A program made the position numbers and the translations under genes. A stretch of DNA of 64,000 nucleotides, taken from the NCBI RefSeq assembly GCF_020382885.2, contig NC_058501.1, forward strand, positions 13,923,501-13,987,500. The letters are read 5' to 3'. This document shows positions 13,375-25,653 of the stretch, in pieces. Under the pieces are notes generated by a model. That model saw only the letters and a list, made by a program, of their open reading frames with translations. It was not told the origin of the DNA and did not search any database. Source of the DNA: Scatophagus argus (taxonomy: Eukaryota; Chordata; Actinopteri; Scatophagidae). How positions within the stretch are numbered: the stretch's first letter is position 1; each line of letters opens with the position of its first letter.

Positions 13375-16300
13375 GTAAGTTTTAGAAGTCACCTACAGTA
13401 TTGTAAGCCGTTTCCTCGCATTTTGTATGTTAGTTCAAATATCCATGTGCTCTTGTTGGTTCTTGATTTGTGTGTCTTTGAATTACACGGAAATCTGTAT
13501 ATGTTCTTCTCCTCTGTGACAGGACTTGTAACATGTCCATTCACAGGCACTGTGAGCTTAGAAACACACCTCCAAAGAGTTTAATCTTTCCTGTTACACA
13601 AAAGGGGACACCCAAAAGACAAACTAGCACGATGTGTCTTGACCTTTAGATATAATGCACCGTGTACCGTCTTGCAAAACAGGGTTACGTCAAATGCATT
13701 TCTGCCAAAAATCATCATCCCTTTCCTTGAATGATTTAGAGCTGTTACTTGACTTTATATGCCTCAACAACTGCTCTTCTCAAACCATTTGTGCTAGTTT
13801 ACAGACCTCTTGTATTCTCATTATACTGTATTCAGTTGTGAGAGTCTGAGAGTGGCTTCAGTGCGTGCAGTACCATTTCTATGATATTTCCTCAACTGAA
13901 AACTGCCATATATACCCATTACATCACATGGCTGACCAGATGATGTTGGATGTTTTCCCTCTCAGAGACAACGCAGATGATTTTAAAGTCCAGACAGCCA
14001 AGCATCCTAACATGAGCTCGGCCCCTTTACGGCCGCATAGTGAACAGTCTAAAGACCGAACCTCCAAAAGGCTTTCAACTGAGTCTAATGGGACCAGTGA
14101 AGGAGGTATGGGGTCGTCCACGCCAGTGGAGTTGACCGCTTTGGAAGAGGCGTTCCGGCGCTTCGCCATCCATGGGGATACTCGCGCTACTGGCAAGGAG
14201 ATGCATGGCAAGAACTGGTCCAAGCTCTGCAAGGACTGTGGCGTGATTGACGGCAAGAACATCACCCTCACTGACGTGGACATTGTCTTCAGCAAAGTCA
14301 AGTAAGAAAGACATCAAATTTATTGTGCACTTAAGGCTCATTTCTACCAACATCTGAGCCAGCTAAGCCCGTGCAATGGGTCTACCACTACAAAGCTGTC
14401 TTCTTTTACTACATTGTTCCACTTTACTGTTCCAGCAGCAGCAGCAATGGGTACAAGATTAGTCAGCCAGATCAGCATGCCCAAAAGGCCTCTAGCACGA
14501 TGAAGACATGGTAGTATTGTAGCTGAAGGATCACAAAAGTGGAAATGTAAACTATCTCTGGACAAAGGGTATTTCTTTTCAGTTTCATCTTTAGCACACA
14601 GTCAAGTAAAACGAGTATCAAACTTATTGTATGCTGACTGACTAGACAGAAATGGCAATGAATACTGACTGGAACTGAAGGAATTAATTAAGGTGTCAGC
14701 TGTTTCTTAATGTTTCATTAGTGTCTGTACAAATGAAACATTAATATGAACTAACATTAGTTACTGAATGCCATGTTCTCAGGCAGTGTTTTGGAAGATG
14801 ACTTTGTTTCATATGTTAGGTTGGCTCAGCTGAAGCTGTGCATTAGAAACAACAGCCAGAGCAATAAGGCCAAGATGGCTCATCCTGTGTCTCCTCAGGC
14901 CAGATTGATTCATCCTTTACTGCTTGATTTAAGTGAAGTAGAGTCTAATAATAAGCTGTGACCTCAGTGTTATTTCACCAAAGAAGAAAAACTTTTCATC
15001 TGTACAGCTGTGCTTACATCTACCAAGTGTACCGAGTGCCTGCAAACTGCTTAGATTGATAACACATTGACTGATAAGTGTTGCTATTGTTGTAGTGCTG
15101 GGTACACACAGTAAGGCACAGTTATAGAAATAAGAATAAACATGGTAGAAAGAACAGGGCTTTGACAAAGAGGATTTATATGAATTTTGGTTATTTTGGA
15201 GATTCATTAATTCATACACAAAACAGCTTTGACTTTCTTTTGATCCTGGATGGATGTTGTGAATAAATATTATTCTGCTAGACACCACCAGAATAGAGGA
15301 GTATGGCTGGAAGCCACTCATCATCAAGTCTTGTTGCAGGAGTGGAGAGGGCGTGAAAAAAATTCTGTTTGGCTCTCTCATTTGGTATATTTTCCATTCC
15401 GTTTTCTGCTGGTGTGTAATCATAGATCAATTTCAGTCAATTTGTGTACACTCTGATATACAGGAGATTACAAAATGTTTTTTGTGTTATTTTTCCATTT
15501 GAAATAGTTTATTCCTATCTTTATAACAGAAGAGTGTTCAGGAAAGATAAAATATTTCAGAAAGCAGCTCTGGGGCAATTGAGGAGCGAGTGGAAACTAA
15601 AATAGCCATTTTTTATTTCATGTCTTGTGTATCAAAAATATATTCAAGGCACCTGTAAGTTTCCCAAATTAAAGACCTAAAAATTCAAAAAATCAGAACA
15701 AAAAAAAAAAAAACTAGACCACGAGCACATGGCGAGAAGGGAGGTGCTAAACCTACATATTTCACCAAGTTTATTTATGCAGGTTTTTTCTACAATCCAA
15801 AAAACTTGAAGGTATTAATAGTGCAGAATGGAATATGCACACTAAAGCATTAAAATGATTACTTTAGCCTGTCATCATTGCCATTATTTTTGCAGTTAAT
15901 ATATATATATATATATATATGTAAATGCTGAAAGGGGTCATTCAGATTTTATAGCTGTAAACATCCAAACATACCTTCATTATTTCAGTCATAACTTCAT
16001 ACAGTCAAGCAAAAGAAGTATAGAAGTAATTTGCTTGTTTTTATGGACTTTGAGTCATCCTCATCACCACCTTCACTGTTGGCATGGTGATGAGTGTTCA
16101 TGTTTGCTGCTGTGAACATTTTTCTCAGCGAAACTAGAATGGGAACTCGACTGTGCTGACTGTGTGATTTAAGTTTGTTCACATCATGCTCCATGGATGA
16201 GCAGTATTTAGAAATATGCAAGAATTATGCAGAAAGTTAAGGAAAAAACTTCTCTGTCATACATGCTTGTTGTGGTGAATCTGTGCAGTGTTGTATTCAG

Positions 16301-18395
16301 TAGGTGCTTGGATTTGCAGGCTCCGTCATCTGAGCTGCACAGGTTCTAATCAGGGAGGATTGTGCATTAGAAGCAGTAGAATCTGAACAAAGCATGTTAG
16401 TGTGTTTAACACTTCAGAAGTAGCCCTGGTATAACAGACTGGGGGAGGGGCTCATTTTGATGTAGTTTCTGACTCCAGGCATAACTGAGCCGGGGAGGGC
16501 TGCCATGCCAGAGATCTCCACTTTTCCTTTAATCAGTGTCAAAGCTCTTTGCTTGCACACGACAAATTAAACATCTTAATGAGCACTGGCTAATATGGCT
16601 GAATGAATCCGTAATTATTGTGGTTAACGATGTCTGTTGTACCGCAGTGAGTCTCTGCTGTGTTGTCTACATGCCAGAACACCACGGCATAAACTGTGGA
16701 TGAGGTAGAAATCTGTTGGAGCTAATTACTAGCACGTACTCATGGTGGCTTCATTTTCCAGGCCTTGGTTGTACTTCTTCGTGAATGATCACAATAGTAT
16801 GAACAGGAACGTGATTGGGAAACAGATTGGGCCTACCATTGTGTCAGATGCATATGGATCATGCACTGCAGATGGTCGAACTGTGTAAAGTTACAACAGC
16901 ATCCTGAACGAAAATAAAGTTCCACTCGCCCTTTAGCCTTTGTCCTTATCGCAGCCTCCTCAGATTCCGATTTGCTGTTTATGTGCGCTGATGAATCATT
17001 TGTGTACTTTGGAGAATTTATTAGCGGAGTATGGGGAGATCTGCAAAGGACACACAGTTATCTTCCTCGGACAGACGCAGCAGCTGGAAATCCAGTTTCC
17101 CTCCTGACAAAAGACAGCATGGAACAGGGACAGAGGAGTGGAGCTCTCAAATGTTCAATACTGATGGATCAGCCAAAAAAAAATGAAAAAAAGGGGTCAC
17201 AGGGATGAGTCAAATTAATAATAAACCCAAACATCCCTGTTTACTGTAGCTTGTTGCTATGACAGTAGGTTACCCATCTTTATGAGCTGTTGTTTCAGCG
17301 ATTTATCACCACAACAATGACTGTTTGTGTTTGTGTTACTATGCACTTTTAACATGGAAGTGAAACAGGCACATGGCCAATCAAACAACTGGAGCACTCT
17401 GAGCTGTAGAGTGATGATGATCATGATGATGATCTGTGGTACAGTAGTGTCACTGGTTACAACACTTTGAATGTGAATACGGGGGTTCACCAGCTCTAAA
17501 TGTCTCCAGCCGGAACGAAAGATATTGGGGCTCTCGATCCTGACTTCTGGAGCTGAACACAGTGTGATACATGATATGAACAGAGTCACATGTACAGTAC
17601 AGCCTACAGGTGTGTGTGTGTGTGTGTGTGTGTGTGGAGTTGCTCAGACAACAGCTAAGCACTGAGACACAAAGGGAGATGAAATCCAGTGAAAGCTTTC
17701 TCACTGTTTATGTCAGCAGGATACCATCTCCATGCTGTGTCTTACATTTGCCATGTTGAAGTGATCACACATGGCTCTGTGTACGTTTTAAGCTTTCAAA
17801 CTCTACTGAGAGGCTGTAGAAAAGACCAATAAAGCAAACCTAGATACAACCTTCTTCTCCCTGGAGACACAGTTTTTAGGGCATTTTACGCCCTACACTG
17901 TGACAAGTGTTAATCCCTTACTTAAGCTCCTTTTCCACCTACATTTCAGGAAGAAATCCTGTCGCAACATCACATATGATGAGTTCAAGGTAGCACTTGG
18001 AGAGCTGGCCAGGAAGAAATACAAAGACAAGACCACAGAAGAGGCCGAGGCCGAGGTCTTCAAGCTGATTGAGGGGAAGTCACCTGTCATTTCAGGAGTC
18101 ACGGTAAGACTCAAAGCCCGAATATTACTGACGTCATTCCCTGAGTCACAGAATAAACTCAGATGCTTTAAAAACTTCCTCACAGAGAGCTGTGGCCTCA
18201 CCGACAGTCAGCCGTCTCACGGACACCACCAAGTTTACTGGGTCACACAAGGAACGCTTTGACCCCACCGGCCGCGGGAAGGGTAAGGCGGGACGTGAAG
18301 ACATAGTCGACAATTCCGGATACGTCTCGGGATACAAACACAAAGGGACATATGAGAAGAAAGTGAACAAATCCACAACGGGCAAACCCATGTGA
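13361..18395 (+). CDS. tppp: tppp, tubulin polymerization-promoting protein (p25-alpha)
   Basis: Coding exons are 13361-13374, 13966-14301, 17950-18103 and 18186-18395 (stop TGA), giving 237 aa with all phases consistent. The p25-alpha core is unmistakable: [44 protein letters not shown], and in the last exon [20 protein letters not shown] then [17 protein letters not shown] binds tubulin and bundles and stabilises microtubules in the cytoplasm, notably in myelinating oligodendrocytes. The N-terminus (residues 1 to about 60) is the disordered, Ser/Lys-rich segment that distinguishes TPPP from the shorter TPPP3. An alternative contiguous start at 13928 would encode [13 protein letters not shown] in place of the spliced MADHK; I prefer the spliced form because donor and acceptor are both strong. 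The gene converges on cep72, as in human 5p15.33. Confidence 0.9.
15899..15920. repeat. (AT)n microsatellite
   Basis: An AT dinucleotide run of about 22 bp in a tppp intron. Confidence 0.9.
17610..17636. repeat. (TG)n microsatellite
   Basis: A perfect TG dinucleotide run of about 27 bp, about 310 bp before the third tppp coding exon. Confidence 0.95.
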
Positions 18396-20260
18396 GGGCG
18401 AGGATGAGGAAATAAACATTTGATCAACTACTAGGATAATTTTCTATTAAAAGAGTACTCAAAGAAAGCACAAGAGAATAGGATTTCATATATTTTCCCA
18501 CCCATCTATTTTGTGCGTGTGTGTGTGTGAGAGAGAGTTTTGGGTTCCTCTCTTTGTGAAGTGTGAGAACTGGAAAACTGTTTACATCTATTTTTACAAA
18601 GTCATCACCAGCTGGTACATTCTTGTCTGACTGCAAGTCACTGCCAAACACTGACGAGAACAAACGAGAGCTACGCTATGAATACTGCATCTTTGTTGTT
18701 ATGATAGGGCCTTATAATATTTATTGAGCACAATAAACAACTTGCCAAGAAAAACAAAAATGGGACAACAGTTTGATGAGTTAATAACATTGCACTTTTT
18801 ATTGGGAATGTTCGATTCCCATATTCAGCTTAAGAGATGCATTTCTATTTATTTTTTCAGTGACAATTGGCACATATTTTTGACATGAATAACTTTTGTT
18901 TCTTTTGAAAACTCAAACCGTTACTCTACCATCCCAACTTGCTGAGTCTTTTAAAAGTCTGCAATTAATTTTTGTTTGATTTTTTGGCTCACATTGTCAT
19001 TTGAATAATTTGCCTTTAGCACCCACGCAAAAATATTAGAGGTTTTGTCAACCTGTTAAATGTTTTTTTTGTTTTTGCAAACACACAATTTAGTTCACCA
19101 TTAGACTTCTTTTTTTATTATCTGCTGCCATATCCTTTGGTTTTTGTTGATATGTAAAACAAAAATCCTACCATGCAAACCTTATGGACAGGCCTGCTTA
19201 TAACAATAATTTAACAGGAATTTCCTTTTTTTTTCCTCTCTTAAACTGTCGATATCCAGACCCTTCACACAAACCACTTTGCTTATCTGCTTTCCTGAAT
19301 TTTAAATTGGTGATTTCAGCTGAAGAAGGAAGCTCTGACCACAGTAGATGAGCTCAGTTGTACAAGATTGTATTTTTAACATTTTACTTAAACTTCCTCA
19401 TCAGATTTCTATATAGTAGTTCTAATATATTTGTGGTTAAGATTGTGTATATTCTAAAACGTTACAGCCACATGATTTTATTTATGACACTGGCTTCATA
19501 TGTTGTTGTTTTTTCTGTATTGCTGTACTTTGTGCATGTTATGTATATTGCATTTGATTCAGAAGCATATAGATGACGGTGGGAGTTTGTCATATCTGAA
19601 CTGCTGTGCCTGCTGTGAGGTCGGACTACTGGACAGACTTAAATATTTTCTTGCTAACAAATATTAAGTGATGAAATTGTGGGATCATGATCAAATTGTG
19701 TAGTGCTTGAAATCAATATGTATCAACTTGTACAAAGTCAGCTGCGTTCCAATGCTACTATATTTGTCTGTTGGTAAAGAAAAAACAAGTACCTTTTATG
19801 TGTGGTACTGCTATCCAAGGCACAAACTGAACTGAAAACAAAAGCAGGGTTTTACTCTTGTTACATACTATATGAGATAAAGGGAAAATTGCAACCAAAT
19901 AGTTTACTTTTGTAGAATATTTTTCCAGCAGTGACATTTGTCTCACAAGTCACACGTTACCTGTAGACTCAGCTGATGAAGAATCATGCATCAAGAGCAA
20001 ACCTAGCAGCTATCAGTGTGTTGGTCTTTGTCTGCTGCAGTAATTCAAATATGATCTGTTTTCTGTGCTTAATGCCAAATACTGTGCACCTTTAATGTGG
20101 AGGAACAATATTGTCTTTTTTTCCCCTTTAAAATAACTTTAATTCACTATTGTATCCCCAATGCATGCAGTGTGCTTTTGTTCTTGTTCTTTAGGCCTCT
20201 TAATGTGTGTTCATGATTTGTAGTGCATTATTATTGAAAATAAAAAAAAAACAAAAACAA
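18396..20260 (+). other. tppp: tppp 3' UTR (probably long) with three poly(A) signals
   Basis: AATAAA occurs at 18411-18416, 18732-18737 and 20239-20244 on the coding strand. The intervening sequence is T- and A-rich with no coding exon. The proximal signal is only 16 bp after the stop, so the later two are more likely the main sites. From 20260 to the cep72 stop at 21029 nothing was recognised; that stretch probably holds the cep72 3' UTR on the other strand. Confidence 0.5.
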
Positions 20261-21028
20261 AACACAACCACACCTCTGAACCTTTGCTGAGCAATGTAGG
20301 TCACAGGGTGTCAGTCAAAATGGTTTATATTCTCACTGCATTTTCTTACTCTGTGAAACTCATCGCCTGTAGCACCTACCAGTGACCCGCAACATCCACA
20401 TGAAACCAAAAATTGCATCACGTTTGTATAGCAGCAGCCACATCCTAACCTGGTTTGCCAGGTCTTGCATTAGTGTTTCAGAAAGGAAAGCATATGTGTG
20501 TGTAGCTGTCCGGCCCTAAGGCAGAGGTATAAATAAAGTCACAGTGCAGCTGGAATCTAGATGCATTCATTCCACTGCAGCATACAAAGCAGATGGAGAC
20601 CTAAGTGACCTAAAAAATGCAGGAAAATAGCAAAGAGAGACACAATCCAGCCACTGATCCAGAAAATACATTATGACCTTCCCACTAACACTATTTCCCC
20701 CTTATAATCATTTAACATTACGGCCCTGTCACACACTTATAAACAAACTTTCTTGAATGAATTACCTTTCCCTGTAACTGTTTACATCCAGCAAACACAG
20801 TCTATACACATTTTTGACATAATAACACTATACTGTAAACACACAAGGGCTGGGAACTTAACACACAAAAAAATAAATGTACAGTGCGGTGACATATAGT
20901 AAAAATGATTTAGAAACAGTCTGTAGGTGCTGAGCCTCATGTTGCAAATGCAATGCTCTCAGGATGCTTTGCATAGTCTGGCTTTGAAATTTTCATCCAA
21001 GTGTGCTTCTTTTCATTGAAGTTCTCCT

Positions 21029-24000
21029 TTAAAGTTCAGCACTTCCCTTCAGCTCTGCTAGCAAACACTCGTTAGTAGCCACCAGGGACCTGCAGCATGC
21101 ACACAGACACCAATCATAAACAACCAACAAAGTAAGGGCTGATTAAGATGTGAGAATGTTATTTTCATGGGAGTGTATGCATCAGAAAGTGTCAACACTT
21201 AAAAGGCAGGCGGCATCTTCTTACCTGTGGCTTTCTTGCAGCATATTGGACAATTCTTTGACTTTCTCAGCCTCCTGTACTTTTCCCCTCAACCCCTCAA
21301 TCTCCTTCCTCAGCTCCTCCACTTCTGTCTGAGCCTCTAAGCAAGCACAAAGTGTGAGAGTTTGTAAGGAAAACAGCAAAAATCTTCAGTTATGTGTGTG
21401 TCCCGCTGGCATTTACTCCCACCTTTAATCTGAGTAATAGGTGAACTTTTCATCATAGACTTGAGATACTGCCGTTCTAACTTGATGAGCTGTTTCTGCA
21501 GAGCCACATTTTCCTCCAAGACAATCCTCAGCTGCTCATTTAGTTTCCTCTGCATTGGAATAAAGACAATAAATACAGAGAGCTAATGAAAACCGTCTAA
21601 AGCTTAAAACACTGTTTTCCAGTGCTGAATCCACTCACAGCTGCACCATCAGCTTCCTCCAGCTGAGCAGAGAGCTTACGGACTTCAGTTTTGTACTCTT
21701 CCTCTCGCGCAGCTGCTTGGAAGCTCAGTGCATCAGCTTCCCGTCTTAAGGTCCTGACCTCAGCCTCCCGACTGGAAATATCATTTTCCATCATTGAGAG
21801 GATCTGGACTGCCTGAGCTAGAGGCAAAAATAGAAAGGATGAGAAGATATTTATTATCTCAAGCTCCTGTAATCAGATACCACATCCCCCAAAGCCAAAT
21901 TCCAACTCACACAGGAAGTTGTTGTTTTGATGCAGTGATCTCTCTCCCGCCCAGTGTTTGTCCACGAGGTTGAGGAGCATCTCCAGTGGTTTCCTATAAC
22001 TACCCTGGGAGGTGATTTCAGGAAGGGTTTATATGAGGAAAAGAACAAATGAGTAATGACTTAGGGTGGCATGTAAAAATTGTAAGAGGACTAAATGAAC
22101 TTCTCACCCTTTTTTTCTTTTCCTCTTTCTGCACTAGGCTGGAGCTGCCCTCTGTCTTGTTGAAGCTGGAATAAGTCAGTCTTGGAGGATGTAAGATGGG
22201 GTTAGATGGGTTAGACAGATTTAAACCAGGCCGACGTGGACTGGGAGGCCGGATATTAATAAATGACGAACTGTGACAGCAACTTTGATCTGGAAAAATG
22301 TTGAAAACATAAATTCAACAACTTGCCAAGAAAGTGAAAAGTTGGTATTTGTTGATGTGTTTAACTTGTGACAAAGTACAGACATTCGGCTCTTACCAGG
22401 ATTGGGGGTAAAATGTCCTCTGGCTACAAGTCTGGTTTGTTTTGGGAGGTCCTTTTGCTTTTGTTTTCCAGGCACAGGCCTATGTTCCTCTACACAGGGG
22501 CCAAAAGACACTTTTGGTCTATCAGTCACATTTAAGGAGGTAGAGCTTCTTTTATGAAGTGGTTTCTTTGTGTTTGGCACTTTGGACTCTCTGTCATCTG
22601 GTCAATTACAAATGACATAATAAAACACTGATATTAACTGATCTTTGACAGGCATGCAGTTCATGACTTGAAAAACATCAGAGCTAGCTTTTGTCTCCAC
22701 CTAGTGGTGGTTTTACACAGTGTCAACAACTGAAAAGACAGGACAAAGCTTGGGGTGCAAGAACTCTATTGTCGTGCTTCTTTTTTATTTATTTAATTTC
22801 AATGCAAGTATTTTATTCTGTGTTCATCCAGCTGTAATTACCTATTAGGCTTATAATTTCTTTGTTCCACATAAAGCTGGAACTAAGGTAGAGAACATTA
22901 TCATTGAGTCATCAAGTCTTGTTCTAATCACATCAACTGTTTCAGTCTCTACCTTCCCAATAAGCCACTAACATGCACTTGCTCTAACTGAGTAAGTACT
23001 GAGTTGCAAAAACATACCGTATCTTGTGGGGGGATTCCTGAGGATGGATTTAGCAATTTCCTAAAAAGAAAAAGCACATGCAGTACATCTGATAATGTAG
23101 ATGCATTTGTGATGATACTGTTTGATCAAAGGTGGGATAAAAATCACCTTTTTTGGCGTAGAACTCCTTTGATCTGTAAAATCTGTAAAAGATTCTTCCC
23201 TCTTGACTTCTGTGACAGAGGACAGTTTGACATTAATAGAAGTCTGAAAACAAAATAGAAATTTTACTGGTTTGGTTTTCATTTGAGAATTAGCTTTTAG
23301 ATTCTGACATCTTACGCTCTGTTTCCTTACGAACTGAGTCAGAGAGGGGCTGAGCTTCATTTTGGCATCCATGATCAGTCGCAACAAAATTCAACACAAT
23401 GTCATCCGTGTCGGTCAGGAGAGAGAGCCTCTTGGTTAAGCGGTTAACTAAAGCCAGCCTCTGATTGCTGCCTCTGGAAACCACAAGCAAGAGAGTGAAG
23501 ACACAAGGAATTTATTTTGATAATGGAAACTCTCTCACCCAGAGCTACATTACTTTAATCATTTAAAACGCTACAGTGACCCGTGCTCCCTTCTTCAAAA
23601 TGAAGCACCTGAGTCACTTTTATTTTGAGTATACCTGAGTGGTGAGCATTTGTGTAACCTGTGTGGTAGAATGATTAACTTGTTAATTAATAATTGATTA
23701 AGAGGGAGGCATTTTGGAGTTCTAAACTGTGCCCTTAAAGCTCAAGAAGTTCAAATGAGTAGAATAAAGCGTGATGTACTAGAGTAGAGTTGTACGACAT
23801 TTTTCAAATTTGAAAAATAATTAACCAAACAATTACCAAATTTTCCCAAAGCTTCTTTGTCCTTTGTCTTACTATTCTAGACCCGACAAAAATCTAAAAC
23901 GGTATTGGTGTGTTTTCCACTGAAACACATAAATGACAATCAGAGTACCTTAGGTCAGCTGTCTGATTCACAGATGAGCTGTCCTGCTGAGGCAGAAGGT

Positions 24001-25105
24001 CAGAGGAGAACTGCATTATGGCAGCTTTGCGTTCAGTGTCTCTGACTGAACACCCATCTAGAAAGCAAGATAGGAAACTCAGTTTTGCTGAAAAATGACT
24101 TTTAGAGATTAGCACAGTCTGTGCTATATATATATATACATATATATATATGTTGCTTGCCTAGTTTGCGTAGGTTGGGCATGGCATGTACCACGTGACT
24201 GCGGTAATGTGGGTGACCCTTGGTCAGAGGGTTGAGTCTGAGGTCCAGCTCTGTCAAAGCTGGCAGCTCATACAGCTCTTTCACCTCTTCAAGGGAAGGT
24301 ATGCAGTTATAGTACAGGATCAGCCTCTCCAGCAGTTTCAAATGCTGAATCCCCTGGGGAGGAAACGAGACAGTTTTAAGAGTAGTCAGGCAACTGATAC
24401 TATCAGATGTTTATTTCTGCCAACAACACCTCTCACACAAGATTGTCGTATGGCTAGAATGACGAGCTGTAACAAGTCAATACGAGATGTATTTGAGATA
24501 TGCTCATAAAGATAGTGTGGAATAAAATGAAACAAAAGGGAATAACTGGGCGGTCAGTGGTGTATCTCGTACGCCATTATCAGTAGTAACATAGTTTATA
24601 ACGTTCACAGTTTAAATGATCCAGACTTTAAAGCTACCTACAGTACCTTAACGGATACGAGCGCGTTGTAGGAGAGGTCCAGAGACTTCAGACGGACAAA
24701 GTTATTCAGTGCGGTTCCCAGATGTCTGATCTTCTCCCTGTGTGTCCCCGGGAGGCTCAATGACCGGACATCACCTGTTTACAAAGTGATAAATGTATAA
24801 GTGAAACAGCACTGCATTGCTCGCCTCTGCTGCTTTAGTTTGCAGCAGGTGACAGTAACTGCTGGTGGCTATGTTAGCCGTCTTTAGCTTAGCCACCGAT
24901 GCTGAGGCTTGGGAGAGTAACTAACTTAAGATCGCTACAACTATCCTCCATAACAAAAGCTAAACGCCACCGCTTGATAGCTGGTATTTATTCCCTCAAA
25001 ACGTTTCTATTAGCATGAGATAACATTACCAAGACATGGGCGTTTTAATTGTAATCTATCCCGTATCCATTGCTCTGTTACTGTTGTCAGACACTCCGCC
25101 GCCAT
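21029..25105 (-). CDS. cep72: cep72, centrosomal protein of 72 kDa
   Basis: Fourteen exons on the minus strand, in transcript order: 25105-25030, 24774-24647, 24353-24161, 24057-23949, 23473-23331, 23243-23148, 23060-23018, 22597-22397, 22289-22108, 22004-21911, 21817-21639, 21549-21423, 21336-21225 and 21089-21029 (stop TAA 21031-21029). The protein is about 580 aa; human CEP72 is about 650. Exons 2-3 encode the N-terminal leucine-rich repeats (LKSLDLSYNALVSV, LERLILYYNCIPSLEEV, LTELDLRLNPLTKGHPHYRS). Exons 10-14 encode the C-terminal coiled coil, ending ELSNMLQESH-RSLVATNECLLAEL, which closely follows the human end. CEP72 sits at centriolar satellites and pericentriolar material, recruits KIZ and CEP290, and supports microtubule nucleation and spindle integrity. 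Two oddities: exon 3 ends at a GC donor, and exon 5 joins exon 6 out of frame with the strong donor (see findings). The 1-nt surplus implies a weak alternative donor, exon skipping or a base error. Confidence 0.88.
24126..24151. repeat. (TA)n microsatellite beside the cep72 exon 3 donor
   Basis: A TA-rich run with one C interruption, inside cep72 intron 3. It starts about 10 bp beyond the splice donor of exon 3. Confidence 0.85.
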
Positions 25106-25653
25106 ACCTTTCGAACTGTGGATGCATTCAGGTACTGTCAAAAAGTAAGATCATTGAGAATTGGAAGAAATATGGTACTTCAAAAGGTACTGAATAATAC
25201 ATTTATTTGAAGGTCAAGTTTGATTGTAGAGCACTGTCTTATACAGAAACAAATAAAAGCGCATGATGAAGCAGTACACATGAATGCCCAAGCGATTCTA
25301 AACTCGTTAGTCAAATTCAGAACTCCGATAATCCTGGTAATTCCCTTTACCCCGCAGTAGCCTGCATGTGCGCTGTTGGTTCAACGTCAGAGTTTACGAG
25401 TGGCATTGAAGGAATCTCTTGGAGCATGCGCACTGCCCATATCCGGACTTGTCACGTGTCAAAACAAACGGGTCTTGCCTCAAGTTTAGTCCTCTGTGCT
25501 TTGAGTTTAGCTGGGCTTTGACTTCATAAAATACTTTCCTACAGTCAGATTTGTGCTGCAGTTGTAGCAGTTAACTCAGACGGGTTCAGTAGAGCCTGTT
25601 GCTTCTAATAACATCCTAGATGTTTACATGAGTGTTACTCGTCCTCAGGATCA
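25106..25653. promoter_or_regulatory. Shared cep72/tmem276-like divergent promoter
   Basis: Only 548 bp separate the two divergent start codons. The segment holds a palindromic GCATGCGCACTG site near 25424-25435 (NRF1-like core CATGCGCA), an E-box CACGTG near 25453-25458 (USF/MYC type), and no TATA box. This layout is typical of a bidirectional housekeeping promoter. Factor assignment is by motif resemblance only. Confidence 0.5.

Larger units (their letters stand above)
14302..17949 (+). other. tppp: tppp intron between the second and third coding exons
   Basis: A 3.6 kb AT-rich intron with (AT)n near 15900-15920 and (TG)n near 17610-17636. No additional exon was found. A GC-richer patch at about 16440-16510 has no open frame with splice support. 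Confidence 0.5.
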
